A DNA stretch of 17,221 bases from Cyanobacteria bacterium UBA11153. Its GTDB lineage: Bacteria > Cyanobacteriota > Cyanobacteriia > Cyanobacteriales > Coleofasciculaceae. The position numbers and the translations under genes were made by a program. Numbering within the stretch: position 1 is the first letter of the stretch; each line of letters opens with the position of its first letter. The stretch is taken from positions 1 through 17,221 of the forward strand of contig DOIX01000358.1 in assembly GCA_003511885.1 (NCBI GenBank), in the 5' to 3' direction. This document shows positions 7,259-13,573 of the stretch, one piece after another. The notes beneath the pieces are model-generated. The model was given only the letters and a program-made list of their open reading frames with translations. It was not told the DNA's origin and ran no database searches.

Positions 7259-8968
7259 CTACTGACCAGGTGCCCACTGACTGATGCGGAAGATCACAAA
7301 TTCCGCAGGTCGGACGGGAGAAACTCCTACTTCTATATATAACCGACCCAGCATCATAGTTTCGTGGGTATTGAGTTCTGCGTCGCATTTGACGTAGAAT
7401 GATTCAGCAGGAGAAGCTCCTACCAATGCACCAGCACTCCAGAGTCTTTCTAGGAAATTGGAAACGGTACGAGTAACGCGACCCCACAAATTGCGATCGT
7501 TTGGTTCAAAGACCACCCACTGCGTACCAATCTCAATTGATTTCTCAATATAACTGATCAGACGGCGCACGCTTATATAACGCCATTGGACGTTATCTGG
7601 TTCCACTAATGTCCGCGCACCCCAAACTTTATAGCCTCGGTTATAGTTGGCGAAGTTCCGGATACAGTTGATACCTTTGGGATTGAGTAATTCTTGTTCC
7701 CGCATGTTGGTATCGTAAGCTAGACCAATGACACCGCGAGGAGTTTCGTTAGCAGGTGCTTTATAGATACCTCGTGTTTCGTCTGTGCGACACCAAATCC
7801 CCATCATGTGTCCGCAGGGTGGGACAAAAATCGGTCGTCCGCCATTGCGGGGGTTGGCTACCTTAATCCAGGGATAGTATACTGCCCCAAACATGGAACG
7901 ACGGTTAAAGTCCCGCAACCAAGCATCTACATCTTGGGGTTTCTGTTGTTGAGGGGGTACTGGAGTCCGTGCCTTAGTTGGTTTAACAGGTGGTGGATCG
8001 ATTACTGCCATACGATAGGCTGGTCCTGGGAAGGAATTTTCGCACATGGACAGCATCATTTCCATGACACCGTGAACTTGATCCAAGTCCATCAAGCCTT
8101 CTTGATAAACTCGCATCAAATCGGGACAGGCAACCATTGCTACTTCGTCAATTTCAAAGATACCTTGAGTCCCGGTGCGATCGTCTCTTTGTCCTTGCAA
8201 GTCACGGGAGAAGCCATTGACAGTAGACACCCGAGGTGGGGGAGTAACTTCATATAAACCCGCGACTGGCCTCCGTGATAGCGGTTGTCCGCTTTGGGAG
8301 ATATTGGCTGCGTTAATAAATTCAGAACTTTCCAGTCTGGTGACTACATAGTCCGCCACCTGAGTATCTACTTCTGGATTCATCGTCAGGTGGTCGTATC
8401 TTTCTAAAACTTCCTCGCCTCTGACAACAACCACATTAAAAAATTCGCCTGTGTTTAGAGGTAACTCTTCTTCTGGAGTATCGGGAGATGCCAGTTTTGG
8501 CGTGCTATCTTCAATTACTACTTTCAGGCGAGGTTCATCAGCCCCTTGCAGTGCTAAGGCACTTTCGTCCGCAGAAGCTGCCTTAATTGTGAAATGTAAA
8601 GATGGTTTGCGGCTAGAAGTTAAAACCTTCGTCCCGCTTTCTTCTATTGGTGGGGGTTCCGAACCGGGGAGTCTAGTCCCGATACTTGTTACCCAACAGC
8701 GTCCACCTCCATTCAAAAACCAACCCTGAACAGCAAAAGGCAAGTACGCATTAAAGTCAGTGAACCCATCAGAGCCTTCTTTGCCAAAGTACTCTAAATA
8801 TTGACTCCAATTAGTAACCATCATCGGTTTGAAGAGTTCAGCGTCACCCCGTACATCTTCGGTGAAACCAATAAACCCGGCTACACTCATACTGATGCCC
8901 TCAATCGGGCGACTACCACGGTCTACTTCTTCAACGTATACGCCTGGGGCAAAGTAATCGAGTGCCAT
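7259..8968 (-). CDS. Contractile tail sheath protein
   Basis: A 569-residue single-chain sheath protein. The N-terminus LDYFAPGVYVEEVDRGSRPI followed by VAGFIGFTE, and the C-terminus ending VGVSPVRPAEFVIFRISQWAPGQ, are typical of contractile injection system and myophage sheaths, whose terminal arms interlock neighbouring subunits. The C-terminal third, from WLRDFNRRSMFGAVYYPWIKV through LVEPDNVQWRYISVRRLISYIE and EPNDRNLWGRV, is the conserved sheath core. A variable domain at about 100-230 and a Pro/Gln-rich linker at about 322-345 lie between. Contraction of its helical array drives the tube outward. It is a single polypeptide, unlike the two-part TssB/TssC of T6SS, and the only sheath gene in the window. 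GGAGG (plus-strand complement at 8979-8983) supports the start. It is the first gene of the minus-strand transcript. Confidence 0.96.
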   Translation of the reverse strand: MALDYFAPGVYVEEVDRGSRPIEGISMSVAGFIGFTEDVRGDAELFKPMMVTNWSQYLEYFGKEGSDGFTDFNAYLPFAVQGWFLNGGGRCWVTSIGTRLPGSEPPPIEESGTKVLTSSRKPSLHFTIKAASADESALALQGADEPRLKVVIEDSTPKLASPDTPEEELPLNTGEFFNVVVVRGEEVLERYDHLTMNPEVDTQVADYVVTRLESSEFINAANISQSGQPLSRRPVAGLYEVTPPPRVSTVNGFSRDLQGQRDDRTGTQGIFEIDEVAMVACPDLMRVYQEGLMDLDQVHGVMEMMLSMCENSFPGPAYRMAVIDPPPVKPTKARTPVPPQQQKPQDVDAWLRDFNRRSMFGAVYYPWIKVANPRNGGRPIFVPPCGHMMGIWCRTDETRGIYKAPANETPRGVIGLAYDTNMREQELLNPKGINCIRNFANYNRGYKVWGARTLVEPDNVQWRYISVRRLISYIEKSIEIGTQWVVFEPNDRNLWGRVTRTVSNFLERLWSAGALVGASPAESFYVKCDAELNTHETMMLGRLYIEVGVSPVRPAEFVIFRISQWAPGQ

Positions 8969-9081
8969 TGGCAGTTTTCCTCCATTTAGTACTTCAGGAG
9001 AGCAACATCTAGAGAAAAGATTTTGCTTCCTCTTTGATTGAATCTAGCGAACATCATTAGGTTGGGCTGTTTGGGATTGCC

Positions 9082-9136
9082 TTCTCAGGAGAGCTTTTCT
9101 CAACCATAAAGCTGGAGACAGGAGACCGCCTGAGAA
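9082..9136 (-). promoter_or_regulatory. Nested stem-loops, possible structured leader of the sheath transcript
   Basis: TTCTCAGG (9082-9089) pairs exactly with CCTGAGAA (9129-9136). Inside it, AGCTTT (9092-9097) pairs with AAAGCT (9108-9113). If the sheath promoter lies upstream of 9136, this 55-nt structure would be in the 5' leader, about 114 nt before the start codon. No known riboswitch class is recognised. Confidence 0.35.
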
Positions 9137-9187
9137 TTGCCCAGGTAGATATCATGATAGATTAGATAGGCTGATGCTCCGTATTTA

Positions 9188-9203
9188 TTAGACTTTAGTC
9201 TAA
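9188..9203. promoter_or_regulatory. 16-bp inverted repeat, candidate operator
   Basis: TTAGACTTTAGTCTAA has 7-bp perfect arms around a 2-bp centre. The size and AT-rich symmetry fit a dimeric regulator site. It lies in the divergent region closer to the sheath gene. No regulator gene is in the window. Confidence 0.4.
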
Positions 9204-9325
9204 GATCGGGTAAATTGGCTAATTGTTAACTTTTGTTACACAAATCAGAACGAAAAAACTGGCTCTTTTACTAGCTGGTCTGCCTTCTATTCTAGCAATT
9301 GTTTGTGCTAAGATCTTCAGACTAG

Positions 9326-9374
9326 ATTAGTATAGTTATATAACAAAAGGCAACTTTTGCCATCCTATACTAAT
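9326..9374. promoter_or_regulatory. 49-bp stem-loop with 10-bp arms and an inner hairpin
   Basis: ATTAGTATAG (9326-9335) is the exact reverse complement of CTATACTAAT (9365-9374). The interior contains GGCAACTTTTGCC (9349-9361), itself a 5-bp hairpin. It sits in the middle of the divergent region and may be a regulator site or a small transcribed structure. It has no T-run, so a terminator role is unlikely. Confidence 0.45.
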
Positions 9375-9383
9375 TTGTCAGGA

Positions 9384-9402
9384 GAGTTCGATAGAGTTCG
9401 AT
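9384..9402. promoter_or_regulatory. Direct repeat GAGTTCGAT, 10-bp period
   Basis: GAGTTCGAT occurs at 9384-9392 and again at 9394-9402. A period of 10 bp puts both copies on the same DNA face, as expected for tandem binding of a regulator. No protein can be assigned. Confidence 0.35.
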
Positions 9403-9519
9403 CTGGTCTAGATTGCGTTCAAATTAAAATTGACCTCCGCTCCAATCATAACTCTTGCCCAGAAAGGCGAGGGGAAGTGTTGCGATCGCGGTGTCACGTA
9501 AATGTATCGAAATTATATG

Positions 9520-9525
9520 TATAAT
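9520..9525 (+). promoter_or_regulatory. Candidate -10 element for the baseplate transcript
   Basis: A perfect TATAAT lies 88 bp upstream of the GTG start at 9614, preceded by TG. No good -35 hexamer is found at 16-18 bp spacing, so it may need an activator or be a chance match in AT-rich DNA. Confidence 0.3.
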
Positions 9526-9543
9526 TTATTACTCAGTGCATAA

Positions 9544-9568
9544 CCTCGAAAATCTTCCTCGAAAATCT
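9544..9568. repeat. 12-bp tandem direct repeat
   Basis: CCTCGAAAATCT is at 9544-9555 and again at 9557-9568, with a 13-bp period. It falls between the candidate -10 element at 9520 and the first gene of the plus-strand unit, so it would be in the leader mRNA. It may be a small duplication or a regulator site. Confidence 0.6.
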
Positions 9569-9599
9569 CAACAGTAGATAAAGGTACAAGCATAGAGTT

Positions 9600-9604
9600 G
9601 GAGG
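9600..9604 (+). promoter_or_regulatory. Ribosome binding site setting a GTG start
   Basis: GGAGG lies 9 bp upstream of the GTG at 9614. No in-frame ATG with a comparable site is seen nearby; the first internal ATG, in EFMFNPNQ, would remove the conserved N-terminus. This decides the GTG start. Confidence 0.7.
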
Positions 9605-9613
9605 GTTAAGATC

Positions 9614-10141
9614 GTGTCAGAACTGGTTAAAGCAAAACTCAAAGGTCTTGAGGGTGCAGAAGATATCGAGTTCATGTTCAATCCCAACCAATTGGCTTTC
9701 AGTCGGAGCATGAGTTTGGAGCAATCTGAGGGTGCCCGTACCGAACAAGGACTTAACAAAACGAGCTTCAAACATCCCAATCCTTATTCTCTCAAAATCA
9801 GCGGTATCCCCATAGATACCTATGAAACAGGTGAGAGTGCAATGAGTCACGTCAACAAATTCAAAAAAGCCGTTGAGTTTGCCGATAAAGGAGAGGGGCA
9901 GAAGAAACGTCCGCCCATCTATTTATTTACTTGGGGTCAAGAAAAATACATCTGTTGTTTTGTCAAAACACTGAGCTACAAGTTGACAATGTTTCTTCCA
10001 AATGGTACTCCAGTCAGAGCCACAGTTGACTTAGATCTCGAAGAAATAGACTATACCATTCCTCAACCTGGCGTTTCTGCTGGTAATCCCAGTGAATCGC
10101 AACGAGCCAGGGATACTAGAGCGGCTAGAGCAACTCCTTAG
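9614..10141 (+). CDS. CIS tube/baseplate adaptor (Afp7-like N-terminal domain, no LysM)
   Basis: A 175-residue protein with the pattern of the contractile-injection-system tube-adaptor family: a short N-terminal strand, then EFMFNPNQLAFSRSMSLEQ, a central FTWGQEKYICCFVKTLSYKLTMF and NGTPVRATVDLDLEEI. In Afp/PVC-type particles this protein sits between the first tube ring and the VgrG-like spike, consistent with its place directly before the spike gene here. Many homologues carry a C-terminal LysM-like domain. Here the conserved part ends near residue 150 and is followed only by a short Pro/Ser/Arg/Ala-rich tail, so LysM is absent. The TAG at 10139-10141 is clean, with no LysM-like sequence in the following 216 bp, so a recent frameshift is unlikely. 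GTG start supported by GGAGG. Confidence 0.82.
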   Translation: MSELVKAKLKGLEGAEDIEFMFNPNQLAFSRSMSLEQSEGARTEQGLNKTSFKHPNPYSLKISGIPIDTYETGESAMSHVNKFKKAVEFADKGEGQKKRPPIYLFTWGQEKYICCFVKTLSYKLTMFLPNGTPVRATVDLDLEEIDYTIPQPGVSAGNPSESQRARDTRAARATP

Positions 10142-10357
10142 AGAGATAGAAAAAACTGAACCAATCGGTAAAAAATAAATATAGCAACTTCATTAGTCAG
10201 TGGGGACATTTTGAAGGATCGAAAATACTCACCTCCAGATTCTTTTATCCAGCATCTAGATTATCGCCAATAATTTATGTCTATAGATATGTGTAAAATC
10301 CTGAGATGACTGATGACCTAAAGTAGAGTTAATTGATTTTGTATCCTAGAGGTAAAT
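10142..10357. other. Spacer before the spike gene, no repeat array
   Basis: 216 bp of AT-rich sequence without heptamer repeats, a recognisable gene or an intrinsic terminator. An AGAGGT ribosome binding site for the spike gene lies at its end (10348-10353). Confidence 0.6.
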
Positions 10358-12310
10358 ATGCCCGATGTCAATTATGTAGCCGAGCCAATTATAGAGATTG
10401 ACGGTCAACCAGCCCCAGAAAAATTACTGGAAGACATCCTGGAAATTTCAGTAGAAGAAAATCTGAACAAACCAGGCACATTTACCCTAGTAATTAATAA
10501 TGATTATTTTTCCGGGCGATCGCAAGATCGAAGTTGGCAACACGCCAGCTTATTTGAAATTGGTAAGGCGATTAAGATTGGGTTTATTTCCAGCACCAGT
10601 CAAGCCAGAGAATTTGCCGAAGGAAAAAAGGGCTATATCCTAGAAGGGGAAATCACGGGGATAGAGTGTAACTTCACCAGTGATTCTCAAGCGCCGATGA
10701 TTATTCGCGGTTATGATGTCTCCCATCGCCTCTCGCGGGGACGTTACAACCGCTCCTTTCAGAATATGACAGATACCGATATTGTCAAGAAAATTGCCGG
10801 GGAAGTGGGGATACCGACAGGCACTATTGATGATACGGGAGGTCCTTATGGTTATGGGGATATTGGCGGTAGTGATGGCTATGTTTTTCAACAAAATCAG
10901 ACTAATCTGGAATTCTTGAGGGAAAGAGCAAATCGCCATGGTTTTGAGCTATTTGTTAAGGAGGGTAAACTGAACTTCCGTAAACCTAAAGTTGAAAATT
11001 CTGTGGAATTAGGGTGGTTAAAAGAACTCCACAGTTTTGAGGTAAGAGTTAATAGTGATGAACAGGTGAAGGAAGTTGAAGTACGAGGTTGGGATTATAG
11101 CAAAAAGCAACCTATTCTAGAAACTGCAAGTAAGGGGCAATCTTTTACTAAAACTTCACATGGTGAAGGGGTTAAGACTAGCACCAGCTTTAAAGGACAG
11201 CCACCTACACCTAAAATGGTAGTGGTAGATCAACCTGTATCTAACGCCTCGGAAGCAAAAAAGATTGCTCAAGCTTTATGTGATGAATTAGCAGGAGAAT
11301 TTGTCCAAGCCGATGCTAAAGCAGAAGGGAACCCCGAAATTAGGACGGGGAAAACAGTCAAACTTAAGGATATGGGCAAATATGCTGGTGAATATTACGT
11401 CACCAGTTGCCGTCATCTGTTTCAAGAAAGAGTCTATACTACAGAATTTAGCGTGGGAGGTTCCCGAGGAGAGACGGGAATTGCCTCTGTCATGTCATCC
11501 TCATCAACTACCAAAGCAGCCCAAACTTTCCTGGTTGGTATCGTTACTGATAACAAGGACCCCAAAGGCTGGGGCAGAGTTAGAGTAAAATTTCCCACTC
11601 TTACAGAAGATCATGCTAGCTATTGGGCACGGGTTGTCGCCGCAGGTGCAGGAGCAAATCGCGGTTTTGATTGTTTACCAGAAATTAATGATGAAGTATT
11701 AGTCGCTTTTGAACATGGCGATATGCACCGCCCTTATGTGATTGGGGGTGTTTGGAATGGTAAAGATGCACCGTCAGAAAAAGTAGATGATAGTGTTGTC
11801 GGAGGTAAAGTGCGTCTGAGGACTTTTAAAACTAGAACAGGTCATAAATTACAATGTGTGGAAGAGGATAAGGGTAGTAGTAAGAAAGGGGTTTATGTTG
11901 ATACGGTTGCTGGTCATCATGTCTATATGAATGATACGGAAAAGTTTGCCGAAGTCAAGACTAATGGTGGTCATCAGGTACGTTTGGACGATAAAAATAA
12001 GAATATTTTGATTCAAACTAGTGGCGGTCATAAAATTGAAATGAGTGACACAAGTAAGACAATTACGATTAGTGCTACCCAAAAGATTGAAATGACAGCA
12101 CCAGATAGTATTACATTAAAATCAGGTAGCAGTTCAATAGAAATGAGCCCAGCAAGCATTAGTATAAAATCTACTGTTCATAAAGTAGAACTAGGAGCTG
12201 CAGGGATTGCAATTGATACTCCAGCTCAAGCTCAACTGAGTGGAACTCAAACATCAGTACAGGGTAAAGCTATGGTTAGTGTTTCTGCGCCTATGGTAAG
12301 TCTTGGATAG
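10358..12310 (+). CDS. vgrG: VgrG-like spike protein of the contractile injection system
   Basis: A 650-residue spike resembling T4 gp27-gp5 fused in one chain, as in VgrG and Afp8. Residues 1 to about 350 form the gp27/phage D-like domain (SVEENLNKPGTFTLVINND, RGYDVSHRLSRGRYNRSF, FLRERANRHGFELFV). An OB-fold gp5-like domain follows at about 390-475 (FLVGIVTDNKDPKGWGRVRVKFP, then EINDEVLVAFEHGDMHRPYVIGG). The C-terminal 165 residues are a repetitive beta-helix needle with GH pairs at H496, H520, H539 and H558. The trimeric needle pierces the target envelope and carries the tip protein encoded next. No extra C-terminal effector domain follows the needle. It is named by family; within this system it is a CIS spike rather than a T6SS VgrG, because no T6SS core genes are present. 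Start supported by AGAGGT 4 bp upstream. Confidence 0.94.
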   Translation: MPDVNYVAEPIIEIDGQPAPEKLLEDILEISVEENLNKPGTFTLVINNDYFSGRSQDRSWQHASLFEIGKAIKIGFISSTSQAREFAEGKKGYILEGEITGIECNFTSDSQAPMIIRGYDVSHRLSRGRYNRSFQNMTDTDIVKKIAGEVGIPTGTIDDTGGPYGYGDIGGSDGYVFQQNQTNLEFLRERANRHGFELFVKEGKLNFRKPKVENSVELGWLKELHSFEVRVNSDEQVKEVEVRGWDYSKKQPILETASKGQSFTKTSHGEGVKTSTSFKGQPPTPKMVVVDQPVSNASEAKKIAQALCDELAGEFVQADAKAEGNPEIRTGKTVKLKDMGKYAGEYYVTSCRHLFQERVYTTEFSVGGSRGETGIASVMSSSSTTKAAQTFLVGIVTDNKDPKGWGRVRVKFPTLTEDHASYWARVVAAGAGANRGFDCLPEINDEVLVAFEHGDMHRPYVIGGVWNGKDAPSEKVDDSVVGGKVRLRTFKTRTGHKLQCVEEDKGSSKKGVYVDTVAGHHVYMNDTEKFAEVKTNGGHQVRLDDKNKNILIQTSGGHKIEMSDTSKTITISATQKIEMTAPDSITLKSGSSSIEMSPASISIKSTVHKVELGAAGIAIDTPAQAQLSGTQTSVQGKAMVSVSAPMVSLG

Positions 12311-12311
12311 T

Positions 12312-12419
12312 TATAGCAGTTGACATTTATTTGATGGTAATCAAACCGTTGATGACGCAAGGGGACAAGGTTCTATTCATGACGTTATTTCTGTCTTAAC
12401 CGATATGGCAGTTGCTATA
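12312..12419. repeat. MITE-like element with TATAGCA ends
   Basis: TATAGCA at 12312-12318 and its reverse complement TGCTATA at 12413-12419 bracket 108 bp beginning 1 bp after the spike stop codon. The right end GGCAGTTGCTATA recurs with one mismatch at 17160-17172, where a similar 112-bp unit is bracketed in the same way. No transposase is seen. Confidence 0.35.
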
Positions 12420-12434
12420 CCAGAAAATAAATAA
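12324..12434 (+). pseudogene. Short open stretch, possible gene fragment
   Basis: After an in-frame TGA, 36 codons are open to TAA at 12432-12434. They encode FDGNQTVDDARG, then QGSIHDVISVLTDMAVAIPENK. The amino-acid composition is protein-like, but there is no start codon or ribosome binding site at its head, and it overlaps the MITE-like element. It may be a decayed gene end or chance. The family is not recognised. Confidence 0.2.
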
Positions 12435-12458
12435 TCGGGGTATATAGAGTAAATAACC

Positions 12459-12499
12459 CATTAGCAATGAGCAATCAGCAATTAGCCATTAGCAATTAG
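12459..12499. repeat. Degenerate AATTAGC-family heptamer repeat
   Basis: About six 7-bp units (CATTAGC, AATGAGC, AATCAGC, AATTAGC, CATTAGC, AATTAGT) lie just upstream of the PAAR-like gene. Unlike the arrays before the J-like and gpI-like genes, a ribosome binding site lies between the array and the start codon. Confidence 0.8.
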
Positions 12500-12515
12500 T
12501 AAAAGGAGTAAAATA

Positions 12516-12911
12516 ATGCCTTTACAAACTTGTATGGGAGCCACCCTCCAATGTATCCCGTTTGGAGTAGCACCCAGTTCATTAATTGTCATTCCCAAAG
12601 GACCACCTGTATCGGTACAGGGTATGCTAGCAGCTACTATTATGGATTTTGTCCCAATTACCAATATCCCACCCTTTGGGATGTGTATGTCCATCGCTAA
12701 TCCAGCAGTAGCAGCAGCTACCACAGCCGCTTTAGGTGTATTAACCCCTATGCCTTGCATACCTGTTCCCGTCGGACCCTGGAAACCTGGAGCAATTAAG
12801 ACTAAAATTAATAAATTTCCAGCATTGGATAATATGTCTGTCTGTAACTGTATGTGGGGAGGGGTAATTAAAATTATGAGTCCTGGACAATTTAAGATTA
12901 GTGTATTGTGA
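12516..12911 (+). CDS. PAAR-like tip protein (DUF4280 family)
   Basis: A 131-residue protein rich in Pro, Ile, Met and Gly, with the DUF4280 pattern: a CMGATLQC head, KGPP, a conserved FGMCMSIANP, MPCIPVPVGPWKPG, and NCMWGGVIKI near the end. DUF4280 proteins are PAAR-like cones that cap VgrG spikes and can recruit effectors. Its position directly after the spike gene supports this. It has six cysteines (C6, C13, C57, C81, C110, C112) and no histidine, so any metal site would have to be cysteine-based, unlike the His-containing zinc site of classical PAAR. No C-terminal toxin extension is present. AAGGAG at 12503-12508 lies 7 bp upstream of the ATG. Confidence 0.85.
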   Translation: MPLQTCMGATLQCIPFGVAPSSLIVIPKGPPVSVQGMLAATIMDFVPITNIPPFGMCMSIANPAVAAATTAALGVLTPMPCIPVPVGPWKPGAIKTKINKFPALDNMSVCNCMWGGVIKIMSPGQFKISVL

Positions 12912-13012
12912 CAAATAAATGTATGATGAAGGAAGAAGTCGGGGCTGGTTTTAATTCAGCTAAGAGGTAAAAGTTAATTTCACTGCGCATTAGCTTATTT
13001 AGGACTTAGAAA

Positions 13013-13417
13013 ATGGCTGATAACTCTAAATGGACACATCTAGGTGCAGGATTGACGTTCCCGCTAAGGATAAACTTACAAGGTAGTCCCCAACTTAGTT
13101 CGGAAGAACGGAGCATTGAAGAATCGATTGGTATTATTCTGGGTACAAAGATAGGGGAAAGGGTGTACCGCCCAGATTTTGGCTGTCGGTTGTCGGAAGT
13201 TGTCTTTGCGCCGATGAATACGGAAACTCTTTTATTAATTCGTGTCTATGTTGAGGATGCCTTGAAAATGTGGGAACCTCGGATTGAGTTAGAGGGGGTT
13301 TTTACTGAACCAGATCAAATTCAAGGCAGAGTGAATATTATTATTAAATATCATCCTAAAGATATTTATGATTCTCGGAGTTTGGTTTATCCTTTTTATT
13401 TACAACCTTCAGGTTAA
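13013..13417 (+). CDS. Baseplate wedge protein, GPW/gp25 family
   Basis: A 134-residue protein of the gp25 family, the wedge component that nucleates sheath assembly at the baseplate (Afp9-like). The core is ERSIEESIGIILGTKIGERVYRPDFGCRLSEVVF, where IGERVYRPDFG is the family hallmark, then a helix with RVYVEDALKMWEPRI and a closing strand region ending NIIIKYHPKD. The length is normal for the family. No strong Shine-Dalgarno precedes the ATG; only AGGAC is found about 10 bp upstream. The stop codon is followed immediately by GGGCTAG heptamers. Its order before the J-like gene matches phage and CIS baseplate operons. Confidence 0.93.
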   Translation: MADNSKWTHLGAGLTFPLRINLQGSPQLSSEERSIEESIGIILGTKIGERVYRPDFGCRLSEVVFAPMNTETLLLIRVYVEDALKMWEPRIELEGVFTEPDQIQGRVNIIIKYHPKDIYDSRSLVYPFYLQPSG

Positions 13418-13477
13418 GGGGCTAGGGGCTAGGGGCTAGGGGCTAGAGGCTAGGGGCTAGGGGCTAGAGAGTAGGGG
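13418..13477. repeat. GGGCTAG heptamer tandem repeat
   Basis: About eight 7-bp units of GGGCTAG, with some AGGCTAG and a degenerate end, start at the base after the gp25-like stop codon. The same family recurs at 17070-17106. Confidence 0.9.
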
Positions 13478-13493
13478 AAGAGAAGATCTATCG

Positions 13494-13573
13494 AATTAGC
13501 AATTAGCAATTAGCAATTAGCAATTAACAATTAGCAATTAACAATTAGCAATTAACAATTAGCAATTAGCAAT
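13494..13573. repeat. AATTAGC heptamer array abutting a start codon
   Basis: Eleven perfect-register 7-bp units and three further bases run exactly up to the ATG at 13574. The order is four AATTAGC, then AATTAAC alternating with AATTAGC three times, then two final units of which the last is AATTAGC. There is no Shine-Dalgarno between the array and the start codon. The unit contains TAG, so all frames meet stops within 21 bp. The alternating inner order points to duplication of 14-bp double units. Confidence 0.95.

Larger units (their letters stand above)
8969..9613. promoter_or_regulatory. Divergent intergenic region between tail and baseplate transcripts
   Basis: This 645-bp stretch has no credible gene. 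It must contain the start signals for both the sheath-tube genes (leftward) and the adaptor-spike-baseplate genes (rightward). It holds several inverted and direct repeats, listed separately, and one HIP1 octamer at 9482-9489. It is free of the heptamer arrays that fill many other spacers here, which suggests the sequence is constrained. Confidence 0.7.

Noticed and set aside
7808..8257. Plus-strand 149-codon open frame inside the sheath gene
   Set aside because: Antisense to the conserved sheath core; no ribosome binding site or recognisable domain.
9498..9511. NtcA-type site (GTA-N8-TAC) near the candidate -10 element
   Set aside because: GTA is present but the matching TAC is not at the required spacing.
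10358..12310. Type VI secretion system
   Set aside because: A VgrG and PAAR-like pair is present, but the sheath is a single 569-residue chain, not TssB/TssC, and no TssJLM, TssK or ClpV gene is seen. The Afp7-like adaptor and J/I/gp25 set point to a CIS.
12482..12760. Minus-strand 92-codon open frame over the PAAR-like gene
   Set aside because: It is antisense to a well-supported gene with a ribosome binding site, and its composition reflects the opposite strand.
13494..13573. Possible CRISPR array
   Set aside because: Units are 7 bp, directly adjacent and without unique spacers, so this is a simple tandem repeat.
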